A stretch of 64,000 bases of DNA from Enterococcus sp. HY326 (GTDB taxonomy: Bacteria > Bacillota > Bacilli > Lactobacillales > Enterococcaceae). Shown here piece by piece: positions 34,117-42,828 of this stretch. Positions within the stretch are counted from its first letter, which is position 1, and each line of letters starts with the position of its first letter. The translations under genes and the position numbers were made by a program. Under the pieces are notes generated by a model, which was not told the DNA's origin, searched no databases, and was given only the letters and a program-made list of their open reading frames with translations. The stretch covers positions 62,001-126,000 of the forward strand of contig NZ_JANLGQ010000003.1 in the NCBI RefSeq assembly GCF_026157065.1. Direction: 5' to 3'.

Positions 34117-35884
34117 ATACGATGTCGATGAAGAATTAGAAAAAAGTTTTAACTGGCAGGATTTTAAATGCTTAGGGCAATATGTAACGCCTTATCGCAA
34201 GCCGATTGCGCTGGTCTTAGTAACAATTATTCTGGCCAATAGTGGAAGTATGCTCTTGCCGCTGTTCACCAAAATTGCCATTGACACATCGATTCCCCAA
34301 AGAAACACAAATGAACTGCTGCTGATTGGTGCTGGCTTTCTCGCAATATTAATCATTGTCGGGCTCTGCTTACGCTACCGTATTTTCCAAATTACTAAAA
34401 TCGGTCAAGATGTCTTGAAGGATATGCGCTTTGATATTTTTCAACATTTGCAAAAGCTGCCTTTTTCTTATTTTGACAATCGACCCCACGGCAAAATTTT
34501 GATTCGTGTGGTTAACTATATCAATACGCTGAGCGATTTGCTGAGCAATGGCCTGATTAATCTCGTTTCGGATGTCTTTAATATCTTGATTACCCTCGTC
34601 TTTATGTTTGCGATTGATTTCAGACTGACCTTGTATAGCTTGGCTTTGCTGCCGGTGCTGATTATTATGGTGCTGTTTATTAAAAATCGTCAGCGGGCGG
34701 CTTACCAAACCTTGTCGAACAAGCAATCAAACATGAACGCCTATATTCACGAAAGCATTGCTGGCATCAAGATTACCCAATCCTTTGCCCGGGAAGCGCA
34801 AAATTATCAGGAGTTTCAAACGGTCAGCGATGATTGCCGTCAATCTTTTATGAAGGCGGTTAAAATTCAATTTCTGATGTGGCCGGGGGTGGAAAATATT
34901 TCGGTTATTACCACCAGCTTGATTTATTTTGTTGGGGTCAGACAAATGGGTGTCGATGTTTCTGTGGGAACGCTAATTGCCTTCATTTCTTATATTAATA
35001 ATTTCTGGAACCCTGTTATCAATATTGCGAATTTTTATAATTCGCTAATTACCGCCACCGCTTATCTAGAACGGATTTTTGAAACGTTGGACGAAAAGCC
35101 GGTCATACAAGATGCACCGACGGCGATTGAACTGCCTGCTATCACCGGCGACATTGACTTTCAAGATGTCAGCTTTTCCTATGAAGCGGGGAAAAATATT
35201 TTAAATCAGGTCAGCTTTCAGGTTGAAGCCGGTCAAAGTATTGCTTTAGTTGGGCCAACTGGTTCTGGGAAGACAACGATTATTAATCTTTTAAGTCGGT
35301 TTTATGATGTATCTTCAGGCAGTGTCAAAATCGATGGCTATGATGTGCGGGATGTCACGCTGCATTCATTGCGGCGGCAAATGGGGGTGATGCTACAAGA
35401 TACCTTTATTTTTTCCGGCACGATTATGGATAATATTCGTTACGGCAAATTGGATGCAACAGAAGCAGAAGTAATTGAGGCGGCGAAAGTCGTGCGGGCA
35501 CACGATTTCATTAAGGAATTAAAGGATGGCTATCAAACTGTGGTGGAAGAACGGGGCAATACCTTGTCTGCTGGTCAGTGCCAATTGATTTCCTTTGCTC
35601 GAGCGTTACTAGCCGATCCAAAAATTTTAATTTTGGATGAAGCCACCTCTAGCATTGATACGAAAACGGAGGAGCTGTTGCAAAAAGGTTTGGTCCAGTT
35701 GCTAAAAGGGCGGACTTCCTTTATCATCGCCCACCGGCTTTCGACAATCAAACATTCTGATAAGATTTTTTACATCAACAAAGGTGAAATTGCTGAAGCT
35801 GGTAGTCATGATGAATTGATGGCGGCTAGAGGCTTGTATTATTATTTGTATCAATCCCAGTATGATTTGTTGCGGGCGATATAG
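34103..35884 (+). CDS. ABC exporter half-transporter, second subunit
   Basis: About 593 residues with a membrane domain and ATPase domain. Walker A is GPTGSGKTT, Walker B ILDEATSSID with the catalytic glutamate, and the signature is LSAGQ rather than LSGGQ. Combined with the first subunit, the altered motifs fall in one ATP site, leaving one catalytic site. The ATG chosen follows GAGGAAA; the open frame begins earlier. Likely exports drugs or another amphipathic compound. Confidence 0.92.
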   Translation: MARNKYDVDEELEKSFNWQDFKCLGQYVTPYRKPIALVLVTIILANSGSMLLPLFTKIAIDTSIPQRNTNELLLIGAGFLAILIIVGLCLRYRIFQITKIGQDVLKDMRFDIFQHLQKLPFSYFDNRPHGKILIRVVNYINTLSDLLSNGLINLVSDVFNILITLVFMFAIDFRLTLYSLALLPVLIIMVLFIKNRQRAAYQTLSNKQSNMNAYIHESIAGIKITQSFAREAQNYQEFQTVSDDCRQSFMKAVKIQFLMWPGVENISVITTSLIYFVGVRQMGVDVSVGTLIAFISYINNFWNPVINIANFYNSLITATAYLERIFETLDEKPVIQDAPTAIELPAITGDIDFQDVSFSYEAGKNILNQVSFQVEAGQSIALVGPTGSGKTTIINLLSRFYDVSSGSVKIDGYDVRDVTLHSLRRQMGVMLQDTFIFSGTIMDNIRYGKLDATEAEVIEAAKVVRAHDFIKELKDGYQTVVEERGNTLSAGQCQLISFARALLADPKILILDEATSSIDTKTEELLQKGLVQLLKGRTSFIIAHRLSTIKHSDKIFYINKGEIAEAGSHDELMAARGLYYYLYQSQYDLLRAI

Positions 35885-35898
35885 AAAAGAATAGTTAA

Positions 35899-35935
35899 AG
35901 GTGGAGATTAGAAATTTAAAATCGCCACCTTTTTC
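35899..35935 (+). terminator. Intrinsic terminator of the ABC exporter genes
   Basis: GGTGGAGATT and AATCGCCACC form a 10-base stem with one mismatch, followed by five Ts. Confidence 0.85.
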
Positions 35936-35971
35936 CATGCCCCGAAAGCATACTCCAAACCCAACTAAGCA

Positions 35972-36025
35972 TTGGTCAACTCAGCTAGTTTCCTCTAAAG
36001 TGAAATTAGAAATTATTTTAGAGGA
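35972..36025 (+). promoter_or_regulatory. Promoter with inverted repeat, copy 1
   Basis: TTGGTC (35972-35977), 18 bases, TAAAGT (35996-36001). Arms TCCTCTAAA (35991-35999) and TTTAGAGGA (36017-36025) are perfectly inverted around 17 bases; one overlaps the -10 and the other the ribosome site. The same arrangement occurs before the next gene. Confidence 0.6.
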
Positions 36026-36034
36026 GGAAGAAAA

Positions 36035-36754
36035 ATGACGAAACCTTTTGTTTTTTGTCACATGCTGATTTCATTGGATGGAAAAATTACCGGCAAGTAT
36101 ATGGAGACACCGGAAGGAGAGCGGGCCGGCGACTTTTTCTATCAACTGGCTTTTGGTCAAGCGCCTTTTTACAAAAATCAAGGCTGGCTGTCTGGCCGGA
36201 AAACGACGGATGATAATTTTACTTTTTATCAGGAGCCAGAGCTGCCGGAAAAATTTCCAGAAGTTCCTGATGGGGATTTTATCACCGAGACCGGTCGAAA
36301 GATTTATTATATTTCGATTGATCCCTCGGGGAAACTCGGCTGGCAAAAAAATACGATTACCTATCGAGACACGACGGCGACAGTGATTGAAGTGCTGACA
36401 GAAAAAGTCAGCGACCAATACAAAGCTTTTCTACGGCAGCGAAATATTCCCTATCTGATTGCTGGCCAAAAGCAGATTGATCCACAGCTGACACTGGAAA
36501 AATTGCAACAATATTTTGCTTTGGATTCAGTGATGCTAGGTGGCGGCGGACTATTGAATTGGTCATTTATTGAAGCGGGAGTCTGCGATGAAGTCAGTCT
36601 GGTGGTGGCGCCGGTGGCCGATGGCGCCTCTGATAGTCCTTCGGTTTTTGAAAGCGGCAATTTGAGTGACAATCAAGCCGTTGCATTTTCCTTAGAACAA
36701 GTGGAAAAGCAAGCAGACGGCACCTTGTGGCTGCGTTATTCAGTTAAAAAATAA
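36035..36754 (+). CDS. RibD C-terminal-like (dihydrofolate-reductase-fold) oxidoreductase
   Basis: 239 residues with the opening MLISLDGKITGKYMETPEG and the GGGGLLNWSFIEAGVCDEVSL block of RibD reductase-domain proteins. Family members bind NADPH and reduce riboflavin precursors or, for stand-alone forms, other small molecules. No rib genes are adjacent, so riboflavin synthesis is unlikely to be the role. It shares an unusual promoter with the following MFS gene, pointing to a common response. Confidence 0.82.
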   Translation: MTKPFVFCHMLISLDGKITGKYMETPEGERAGDFFYQLAFGQAPFYKNQGWLSGRKTTDDNFTFYQEPELPEKFPEVPDGDFITETGRKIYYISIDPSGKLGWQKNTITYRDTTATVIEVLTEKVSDQYKAFLRQRNIPYLIAGQKQIDPQLTLEKLQQYFALDSVMLGGGGLLNWSFIEAGVCDEVSLVVAPVADGASDSPSVFESGNLSDNQAVAFSLEQVEKQADGTLWLRYSVKK

Positions 36755-36795
36755 ACTTCCATGCTTTAAAGGCATACAAAAAAATATTATAAGTA

Positions 36796-36848
36796 TTGGT
36801 GGTCTGGTCAGCTTTCCTCTAAAGTAAAGACAGAATGAGTTTAGAGGA
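36796..36848 (+). promoter_or_regulatory. Promoter with inverted repeat, copy 2
   Basis: TTGGTG (36796-36801), 18 bases, TAAAGT (36820-36825), with the identical arms TCCTCTAAA (36815-36823) and TTTAGAGGA (36840-36848) around 16 bases. The layout copies that at 35972-36025. Confidence 0.6.
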
Positions 36849-36857
36849 GTAAAAAAG

Positions 36858-38036
36858 ATGGATCAACGAAAAAAACAATTGCTCGCCCTTTTGTCGGCGG
36901 CTTTGGTGATTGCTTCGGCGCCGGCAATCTCTGCTAATATTCCGGCAATAGCGGCTAGCTTTCCCACGGTCAGCCAAACTTTTATCAGTTTGTTTACGAC
37001 AATTCCAGCGCTATTTATTATTGTGGGAGTTTTTCTGACTAGCATAGTTGAAAAGCAGCTAGGGCAAAAGAAAACAATTTTGGCAGGCTTATTGATTGTG
37101 GCAATTTTTGGTACGCTGCCGGCCTGGTTTAATCAAGCCTTTGCGCTATTATTTTTATCCCGCTGCATTTTAGGGTTAGGCATTGGGTTATTTAACCGAC
37201 TGATTATCCAAATGGTCAGTGCTTTGTATCAAGATTCCTTGACGAAACGGGCGCGGGCACTAGGTTTGGAAAGTGCCTTTGAAGGGCTGGGGGGCATCGT
37301 GATGACAATCAGTGTCGGCCAGCTGGTTAAAATTTCTTGGCAGCTGTCCTTTTTGGTTTATGGCATTTCGTTGATTGGCTTTGTGTTGGTATTGTTCTTT
37401 TTGCCAGAACAAAAAAAATCTGCACAAGCGCCTACCGCTGATTTAACAATAACGGTAAAAGCTGCTCCAGCAGTCAAAGCAAAGATGATTCAGCTGGCTT
37501 GTTTGTTATTTGTGATAGTCGGTTTGTTTATTATTTTTAATCTGCAAATCACCCCGCTGCTTTTAGAAAAGGGCATTGGCGATGCTACACAGGGGAGCAA
37601 TATGATTGCCGGCATTTCGATTGGCGCCTTTATCGCAGGGAATTTATTCGGCAAAACTTACACTATTTTGAAAAATTATGTCCTGCCGACTGCAGCCTTT
37701 TTAGCGGGGACCTTTATCATTTTGACGACAATTTCAACATCGATTCCCTTGACAATTCTCCTTTCCGGCGGCTTGGGCTTTGCCTTTCGCAATATCATGC
37801 CTTTTTTTAATCATTTATTTACCTCGGCTGACGGTGATTCCGCTAAGTTTGGGACGACGGCAATTTTAATTGCCTACAATTTAGGCTCGACCTTTTCGCC
37901 TTACTTTATTCAAGGCTTTAATTTTTTAGGCGTTAATCAACCAAGTTTGCTTTTGCAAGTTGTCGGAATAATTTTTATTGGCATCGCAGTGTTGACGGCA
38001 ATTTTTAACCGGAAAATTTATCTAGAAGAAATTTAA
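36858..38036 (+). CDS. MFS transporter, 12-helix type
   Basis: 392 residues with 12 hydrophobic segments and the MFS pattern SRCILGLGIGLFNRL at helix 4-5. It resembles drug or sugar efflux carriers (CynX/AraJ-like). The regulator is unknown, but the promoter inverted repeat is the same as that of the RibD-like reductase just upstream. Confidence 0.88.
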   Translation: MDQRKKQLLALLSAALVIASAPAISANIPAIAASFPTVSQTFISLFTTIPALFIIVGVFLTSIVEKQLGQKKTILAGLLIVAIFGTLPAWFNQAFALLFLSRCILGLGIGLFNRLIIQMVSALYQDSLTKRARALGLESAFEGLGGIVMTISVGQLVKISWQLSFLVYGISLIGFVLVLFFLPEQKKSAQAPTADLTITVKAAPAVKAKMIQLACLLFVIVGLFIIFNLQITPLLLEKGIGDATQGSNMIAGISIGAFIAGNLFGKTYTILKNYVLPTAAFLAGTFIILTTISTSIPLTILLSGGLGFAFRNIMPFFNHLFTSADGDSAKFGTTAILIAYNLGSTFSPYFIQGFNFLGVNQPSLLLQVVGIIFIGIAVLTAIFNRKIYLEEI

Positions 38037-38037
38037 T

Positions 38038-38150
38038 AAAAAAAAAACCACCTCTTTGAAAATAGATTTGTAGGAAGTACCGTAAAAGTAAGCATAAAAT
38101 GCTAACTCGGCGGTCACTTCAAGCATCTATCGTTTAAAAGGTGTTTTTTT
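38038..38150. terminator. Long nested hairpin terminator
   Basis: About 95 bases fold into one long interrupted stem. Paired segments from outside in are CACCT/AGGTG, TAGAT/ATCTA, GAAGT/ACTTC and AGCAT/ATGCT with an AAA tip. A run of A on the left and T on the right lets it act on both strands between the convergent MFS and LacI genes. Confidence 0.75.
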
Positions 38151-38182
38151 GTGTATAGAGGGATTGTTATTTTCCTTCGAGG

Positions 38183-39166
38183 TTAAACTGACTCCCGAAC
38201 GATTAAGCGAGTTTCTAACGGTGCCGCTTTAGGAACTGGTTGTTCTTCAATTTTGGCAATCAACGCTTCTGCTGCCAGCCGACCCATTTCCTCAATCGGC
38301 TGATGAATCGTAGTGATTTCCGGATTGGTTAAGGCGGCCATCGGTTGGTCGTCAAAGCCTAAGACCGCTAAATCAGTTGGGATAGTTAACTGAAATTTGC
38401 GGGCTTCACTGATAATGCCGGCTGCCACTTCATCGCCGTTGGAAAAAACGGCGGTTGGTCGCAAAGTATCAGTAGCCATCATTTTTTGTAAAAATTGGCG
38501 ACCACCAGCTGCCCCTAAAATATTTTCATAATAATCCGTGTCGGAAAATTCGATGCCAGCTTCTTTTAAGGTTTTTAAAAAGCCTTTAAAGCGATGGTCG
38601 TGGGCATTGCGAATATTGCCGGTACAAAAGGCAATTTTGCGATGGCCTTTTTCAATTAAAAACTTGGTTCCTTGATAACTGGCTGCCTCTTCGTCAATTT
38701 GAATCACCGGCAAATCCTTCGAGCCGATGTAACGATTGCAGAGAATTATTTTGCCTTCATCAATCAGTTGGACAATATTGTCCGTGGCATGTTCTAAATT
38801 GGTGACAATAATTCCGTCCAGCTGTTTTTTGGAAATCAGCTGAATAAAAAAATCCTCCAGCTCAAGATTGCCCTGAGTTTGTAAAACAACAAGGTTATAG
38901 CCTTTTGCTAAGGCGGTTTTCTCGATTTCATTGACTAGATAGGCGAAAAATGGGTTGGTGATATAAGAAATAATCACGCCAATCATTTTGGATTTTTTAC
39001 CCCGCAGCTGCTGGGCGACATTATTGGGGAAATAATTTAAATCCGCCATCGCTTTTTCAATTTTCTTTTTGGTTTTTTCTGAGACATAAGGATGATTATT
39101 TAAGGCACGGGAAACGGTTGTCACTGAAACCCGGGCTTTTTTTGCAACGTCTTCAATACTGGCCAT
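38183..39166 (-). CDS. LacI family transcriptional regulator
   Basis: 327 residues with a typical LacI N terminus (SIEDVAKKARVSVTTVSRALN), hinge, and two-lobe effector domain. It is divergent from the alpha-glucoside importer operon. Three LacI-type sites lie in the 205-base gap, so it is almost surely the local repressor, answering to an imported sugar. Ribosome site AAGGAG precedes the ATG. Confidence 0.92.
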   Translation of the reverse strand: MASIEDVAKKARVSVTTVSRALNNHPYVSEKTKKKIEKAMADLNYFPNNVAQQLRGKKSKMIGVIISYITNPFFAYLVNEIEKTALAKGYNLVVLQTQGNLELEDFFIQLISKKQLDGIIVTNLEHATDNIVQLIDEGKIILCNRYIGSKDLPVIQIDEEAASYQGTKFLIEKGHRKIAFCTGNIRNAHDHRFKGFLKTLKEAGIEFSDTDYYENILGAAGGRQFLQKMMATDTLRPTAVFSNGDEVAAGIISEARKFQLTIPTDLAVLGFDDQPMAALTNPEITTIHQPIEEMGRLAAEALIAKIEEQPVPKAAPLETRLIVRESV

Positions 39167-39238
39167 GTGCTCAACTCCTTAGAAAAAATCTTAATTTAAT
39201 TATAGCTTAAAAACTTGATATAGCAAGGAATAAATCAT

Positions 39239-39255
39239 ATGGTAACGATTATCAT
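39239..39255. promoter_or_regulatory. LacI-type operator O1
   Basis: ATGGTAACGATTATCAT is an odd palindrome matching itself at 12 of 16 non-central positions. It lies upstream of the importer promoter. Confidence 0.5.
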
Positions 39256-39294
39256 ATGAAAACGGTTGACAATTTCTTTTGCGGCTGTTATTCT
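39255..39294 (+). promoter_or_regulatory. LacI-type operator O2 over the importer promoter
   Basis: TATGAAAACGGTTGACA (39255-39271) contains the -35 TTGACA (39266-39271); 17 bases later TATTCT (39289-39294) is the -10. Repressor binding would cover the promoter. Confidence 0.65.
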
Positions 39295-39299
39295 CAATT

Positions 39300-39316
39300 T
39301 ATGAAAACGATTGACA
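39300..39316 (+). promoter_or_regulatory. LacI-type operator O3
   Basis: TATGAAAACGATTGACA differs from O2 by one base and starts exactly 45 bases after it. It lies downstream of the predicted start and may act as a roadblock or looping partner. Confidence 0.6.
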
Positions 39317-39371
39317 TAAATGATTAGCAATTATTTTTTCAATAGAAAGAGTAAAAAGAAGGAGTAAAAAA

Positions 39372-40577
39372 ATGAAAAAGAAATTATTTGCAATAGGTTC
39401 AGTACTTTTTCTTAGTTTTGGTTTAGTCAGCTGTGGGCAGGGTGCAGAAGATGAGGTCAGTCTAAAATTATGGGTCGATCCTGGTAGTAGTGAATTTTAT
39501 GAATCTGTCGTGGCTGAATATCGGGAAACATATGACATCGACTACCCGATTGAAATTATTGAATCTGATACTGGAAAAGCACAGGAATATGTTAAAAAAG
39601 ATCCAGAGGCAGCTGCCGATGTTTTTAGTATGCCCCATGATCAGTTGGGTCAATTAGTTGAAGCCGGAGTTATTTATGAAAATACCAAATATCGTGATGA
39701 TGTGACGGAATTAAATACAGAACAGGCTGTCGAAGCTGCTACTTATGAAGGCAAGATGTATGGCTATCCCTATGGTGTAGAGAGTATGATGTTGTACTAT
39801 GACAAATCGGTTTTGAGTGAAGAGGATGTTCAAACTTTTGAAGGGATTGTGGCAAAAGCCAAAATTGGTTTAAACCTTGAGGAAAACGGAGCTGATTATT
39901 TTGCTGTCCCATTCTTTGTATCCAATGGTTCGAAACTTTACGGAGATAATGGTGAAGATCCTAACGGAACCACCTTTAATGATCAGTATGGGGTTAATGT
40001 TTTAAAATGGATAGCGGCTCAAAAAGCTAATCCAAATGTTGTACAAGCTAATGCTGACTTAATGAGCCAATTAGAAAATGGGTCAATTTCAGCTTTGGTC
40101 AGTGGTCCTTGGGGGAAAGATAGTGTTGAAGAAATTCTAGGAGATAATATGGGAATTGCCACCTATCCAATGAATGACTTTGGCAACGGGAGTGTCCAAA
40201 TGAAAGCTTTTCTTGGAGTGAAGCTTTATAGTGTCAATGCATTTACTGAACACCCTTTAGAAGCGATGGCGTTGGCTAATTACTTAGCAGGTGAAGAGGC
40301 GCAGTCACGGGCTTTTGATGAATTAGGGATGACTCCTTCCAATTTAGTTTTGCAAGAAACGGCTAAAGTATTAGAAAATCCTTTGGCCAGTACAGTTGTT
40401 GAGATGGCGACACCAGAACATACATTGTTGATGCCTAAAATTCCTGAGATGGTTGGTTTTTGGCCTTCTGCGCTTTCAGTAATTAGTGATGCCTATAAAG
40501 GGAAAATCCCTGAAAATCAAATGGAAAACAAATTAACTCAGCTGATTGAAGACACATCAACAGTTGCTGAAGAATAG
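39372..40577 (+). CDS. Maltose/oligosaccharide ABC importer binding lipoprotein
   Basis: 401-residue binding protein with a lipoprotein signal (LSFGLVSC). Its strands (SLKLWVDPGSSEFYESVV) and C-terminal helices resemble MalE/MalX-type proteins for maltodextrins. It heads an operon with two permeases and three GH13 enzymes that act on alpha-glucosides and sucrose, so an alpha-gluco-oligosaccharide is the likely ligand. Confidence 0.9.
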   Translation: MKKKLFAIGSVLFLSFGLVSCGQGAEDEVSLKLWVDPGSSEFYESVVAEYRETYDIDYPIEIIESDTGKAQEYVKKDPEAAADVFSMPHDQLGQLVEAGVIYENTKYRDDVTELNTEQAVEAATYEGKMYGYPYGVESMMLYYDKSVLSEEDVQTFEGIVAKAKIGLNLEENGADYFAVPFFVSNGSKLYGDNGEDPNGTTFNDQYGVNVLKWIAAQKANPNVVQANADLMSQLENGSISALVSGPWGKDSVEEILGDNMGIATYPMNDFGNGSVQMKAFLGVKLYSVNAFTEHPLEAMALANYLAGEEAQSRAFDELGMTPSNLVLQETAKVLENPLASTVVEMATPEHTLLMPKIPEMVGFWPSALSVISDAYKGKIPENQMENKLTQLIEDTSTVAEE

Positions 40578-40620
40578 TTGATAGTAAAGAACAGTTGAAA
40601 CGATAAAATGAGGTGGGAAA

Positions 40621-41982
40621 ATGGAAGAGAGCAGAGCAAAAGAAATCAATCAGATTTCTTTTAGAGAATTTTTTTCTCAAGGGGATGTAGGGGACAAGCT
40701 ATCCTTTATTTTAATGGGAGTCAGTAATATTATCCATCAGCAGATTTTGAAGGGATGTCTATTTCTCATTTCAGAGATTGCTTTTGTCAGCTGGTTTATT
40801 CTTTTTGGAATTCGCAATATTATCAGCATGATAACTCTGGGAACAGCAGAGCAAAGCTGGCTTTATGATGCCGCGTTGGAGATCAATATCCGTGTGTCTG
40901 GTGATAATTCCATGCTGCTATTGATTTATGGGATTGCTACGATTTTAGCCGCCGTAGCGTTTGGCTTTTTGTATGTTGCTAGCCTGAAAAGCGGCCGTAA
41001 GAATTTCTTTTTGCGGGAACAGGGCTTAAGCATTCCAAATTTTAGAACAGACTTAAAATCATTACTAGATGAAAAATTCCATTTAACGCTGATGTCAATT
41101 CCATTGCTAGGGGTGATTATTTTCACCGTCTTACCACTGGTGTATATGATTTCTTTAGCATTTACTAGCTACGATCATAATCACTTGCCTCCTAGAAATT
41201 TATTTGACTGGGTGGGCTTAGTTAACTTTGGCAATGTCTTGAATGGCCGTATTTCCGGCACCTTCTTTCCACTATTGGGTTGGACATTAATCTGGGCAGT
41301 GTTGGCGACTGTTACTAGCTTTTTCTTTGGAGTTTTATTAGCAATGCTGATTAATTCTAAAGGTATCAAAGGCAAGAAAATTTTCCGTACACTTTTCGTA
41401 TTGACGATGGCAGTACCGCAATTTATTTCGCTATTGATTATGCAAAATATGCTGCATGCTTCTGGTCCTATCAACACTCTTTTGGAGAATTGGGGCTGGA
41501 TTAGCGGCCCGATTCCATTTTTAACAGACGGTTTGATGGCTAAAATTTCCATTGTAGTTGTCAATATGTGGATTGGAATTCCAGTTTCAATGCTGGTGAC
41601 AACAGGGATTATTATGAACTTGCCAGAAGAACAAATTGAGGCAGCTCGGATTGATGGTGCGAATAAATTTCATATTTTCCGCTATATTACGTTTCCACAG
41701 ATTTTGTTTGTGATGGCGCCTAGTTTGATTCAGCAATTTATCGGCAATATTAACAACTTCAATGTTATCTATCTGCTGACAGGTGGAGGGCCATTGAACA
41801 GTGATTATTACAGCGCTGGTGAAACGGACCTATTAGTGACTTGGTTGTATAAATTGACTGTGGAGGTCGCCGATTATAATATCGCTTCTGTTATTGGAAT
41901 TATCACTTTTGTACTGAGTGCTGTCTTCTCATTGTTTGCTTACACCCGTTCTGGTTCCTATAAGAAAGAAGGAGAAATCTAA
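40621..41982 (+). CDS. Maltose-type ABC importer permease MalF
   Basis: 453 residues, longer than the other MalF-type permeases of the window because of an N-terminal extension of about 150 residues with extra helices, as in Gram-positive MalF/MalC. The EAA loop reads EAARIDGANK near residue 340. It overlaps the next gene by one base. Confidence 0.92.
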   Translation: MEESRAKEINQISFREFFSQGDVGDKLSFILMGVSNIIHQQILKGCLFLISEIAFVSWFILFGIRNIISMITLGTAEQSWLYDAALEINIRVSGDNSMLLLIYGIATILAAVAFGFLYVASLKSGRKNFFLREQGLSIPNFRTDLKSLLDEKFHLTLMSIPLLGVIIFTVLPLVYMISLAFTSYDHNHLPPRNLFDWVGLVNFGNVLNGRISGTFFPLLGWTLIWAVLATVTSFFFGVLLAMLINSKGIKGKKIFRTLFVLTMAVPQFISLLIMQNMLHASGPINTLLENWGWISGPIPFLTDGLMAKISIVVVNMWIGIPVSMLVTTGIIMNLPEEQIEAARIDGANKFHIFRYITFPQILFVMAPSLIQQFIGNINNFNVIYLLTGGGPLNSDYYSAGETDLLVTWLYKLTVEVADYNIASVIGIITFVLSAVFSLFAYTRSGSYKKEGEI

Positions 41983-42824
41983 TGGAAAAAAGTCGCAAAA
42001 ATACCAAATTTTTAATTTATGCTCTACTGATCGCTTTGGCGATTCTCTGGGTTTTTCCGATTCTTTGGATTGTCTTGACCTCATTTCGTGAAGAAGGTGG
42101 TCAGTTTGTTTCATATATCATTCCTAAGCATTTTACTTTAGAACATTATAAGTTTTTGTTCAGTGGCAGTTCAAGTTTTCCTTTTCTTCGCTGGTTTATG
42201 AATACGCTGATTGTCTCAATCGCTTCTTGTCTGCTAAGTACAGCAATTACGATTTCCATGGCATACGTTTTATCGCGGTTGCGCTTTAGATTTCGCAAAA
42301 GCTTTTTGAAAATTGCTTTGGTTTTAAATATGTTCCCGGGATTTATGAGTATGATTGCTGTCTATTATATTTTGAAGGCGTTAAATTTGACTCAAAGTTT
42401 ATTTGCTCTAGTCTTAATTTATTCATCAGGGGCAGCCTTAGCTTTTTATATTGCAAAAGGCTTTTTCGATACAATACCCCATTCTTTAGATGAGTCGGCG
42501 ATGATTGATGGCGCAACAAAATTTCAAATTTTTACTAAAATCACACTGCCCTTATCTAAACCAATTATTGTCTATACAGCTTTGCAGGCATTTATGTCAC
42601 CTTGGATGGACTTTATCTTTGCCCGTGTCATTATGGGGGATAAGGTGGAGAATTACACAGTCGCAATTGGATTGTATTCAATGATGACTAGGGATAATGC
42701 GGATAATCTGTACATGGCTTTCACCGCTGGTTGTGTAATTATCGCAATCCCGATTACAATGCTCTTTATTTTCCTACAAAAATATTATGTGGAAGGAATT
42801 ACGGGCGGTTCCGTAAAAGGTTAA
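41982..42824 (+). CDS. Maltose-type ABC importer permease MalG
   Basis: 280 residues, six helices, docking loop DESAMIDGATK near residue 172, and the family C terminus EGITGGSVKG, typical of MalG/MalD. It pairs with the previous permease. No ATPase gene follows. Confidence 0.92.
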   Translation: MEKSRKNTKFLIYALLIALAILWVFPILWIVLTSFREEGGQFVSYIIPKHFTLEHYKFLFSGSSSFPFLRWFMNTLIVSIASCLLSTAITISMAYVLSRLRFRFRKSFLKIALVLNMFPGFMSMIAVYYILKALNLTQSLFALVLIYSSGAALAFYIAKGFFDTIPHSLDESAMIDGATKFQIFTKITLPLSKPIIVYTALQAFMSPWMDFIFARVIMGDKVENYTVAIGLYSMMTRDNADNLYMAFTAGCVIIAIPITMLFIFLQKYYVEGITGGSVKG

Positions 42825-42828
42825 GAAG

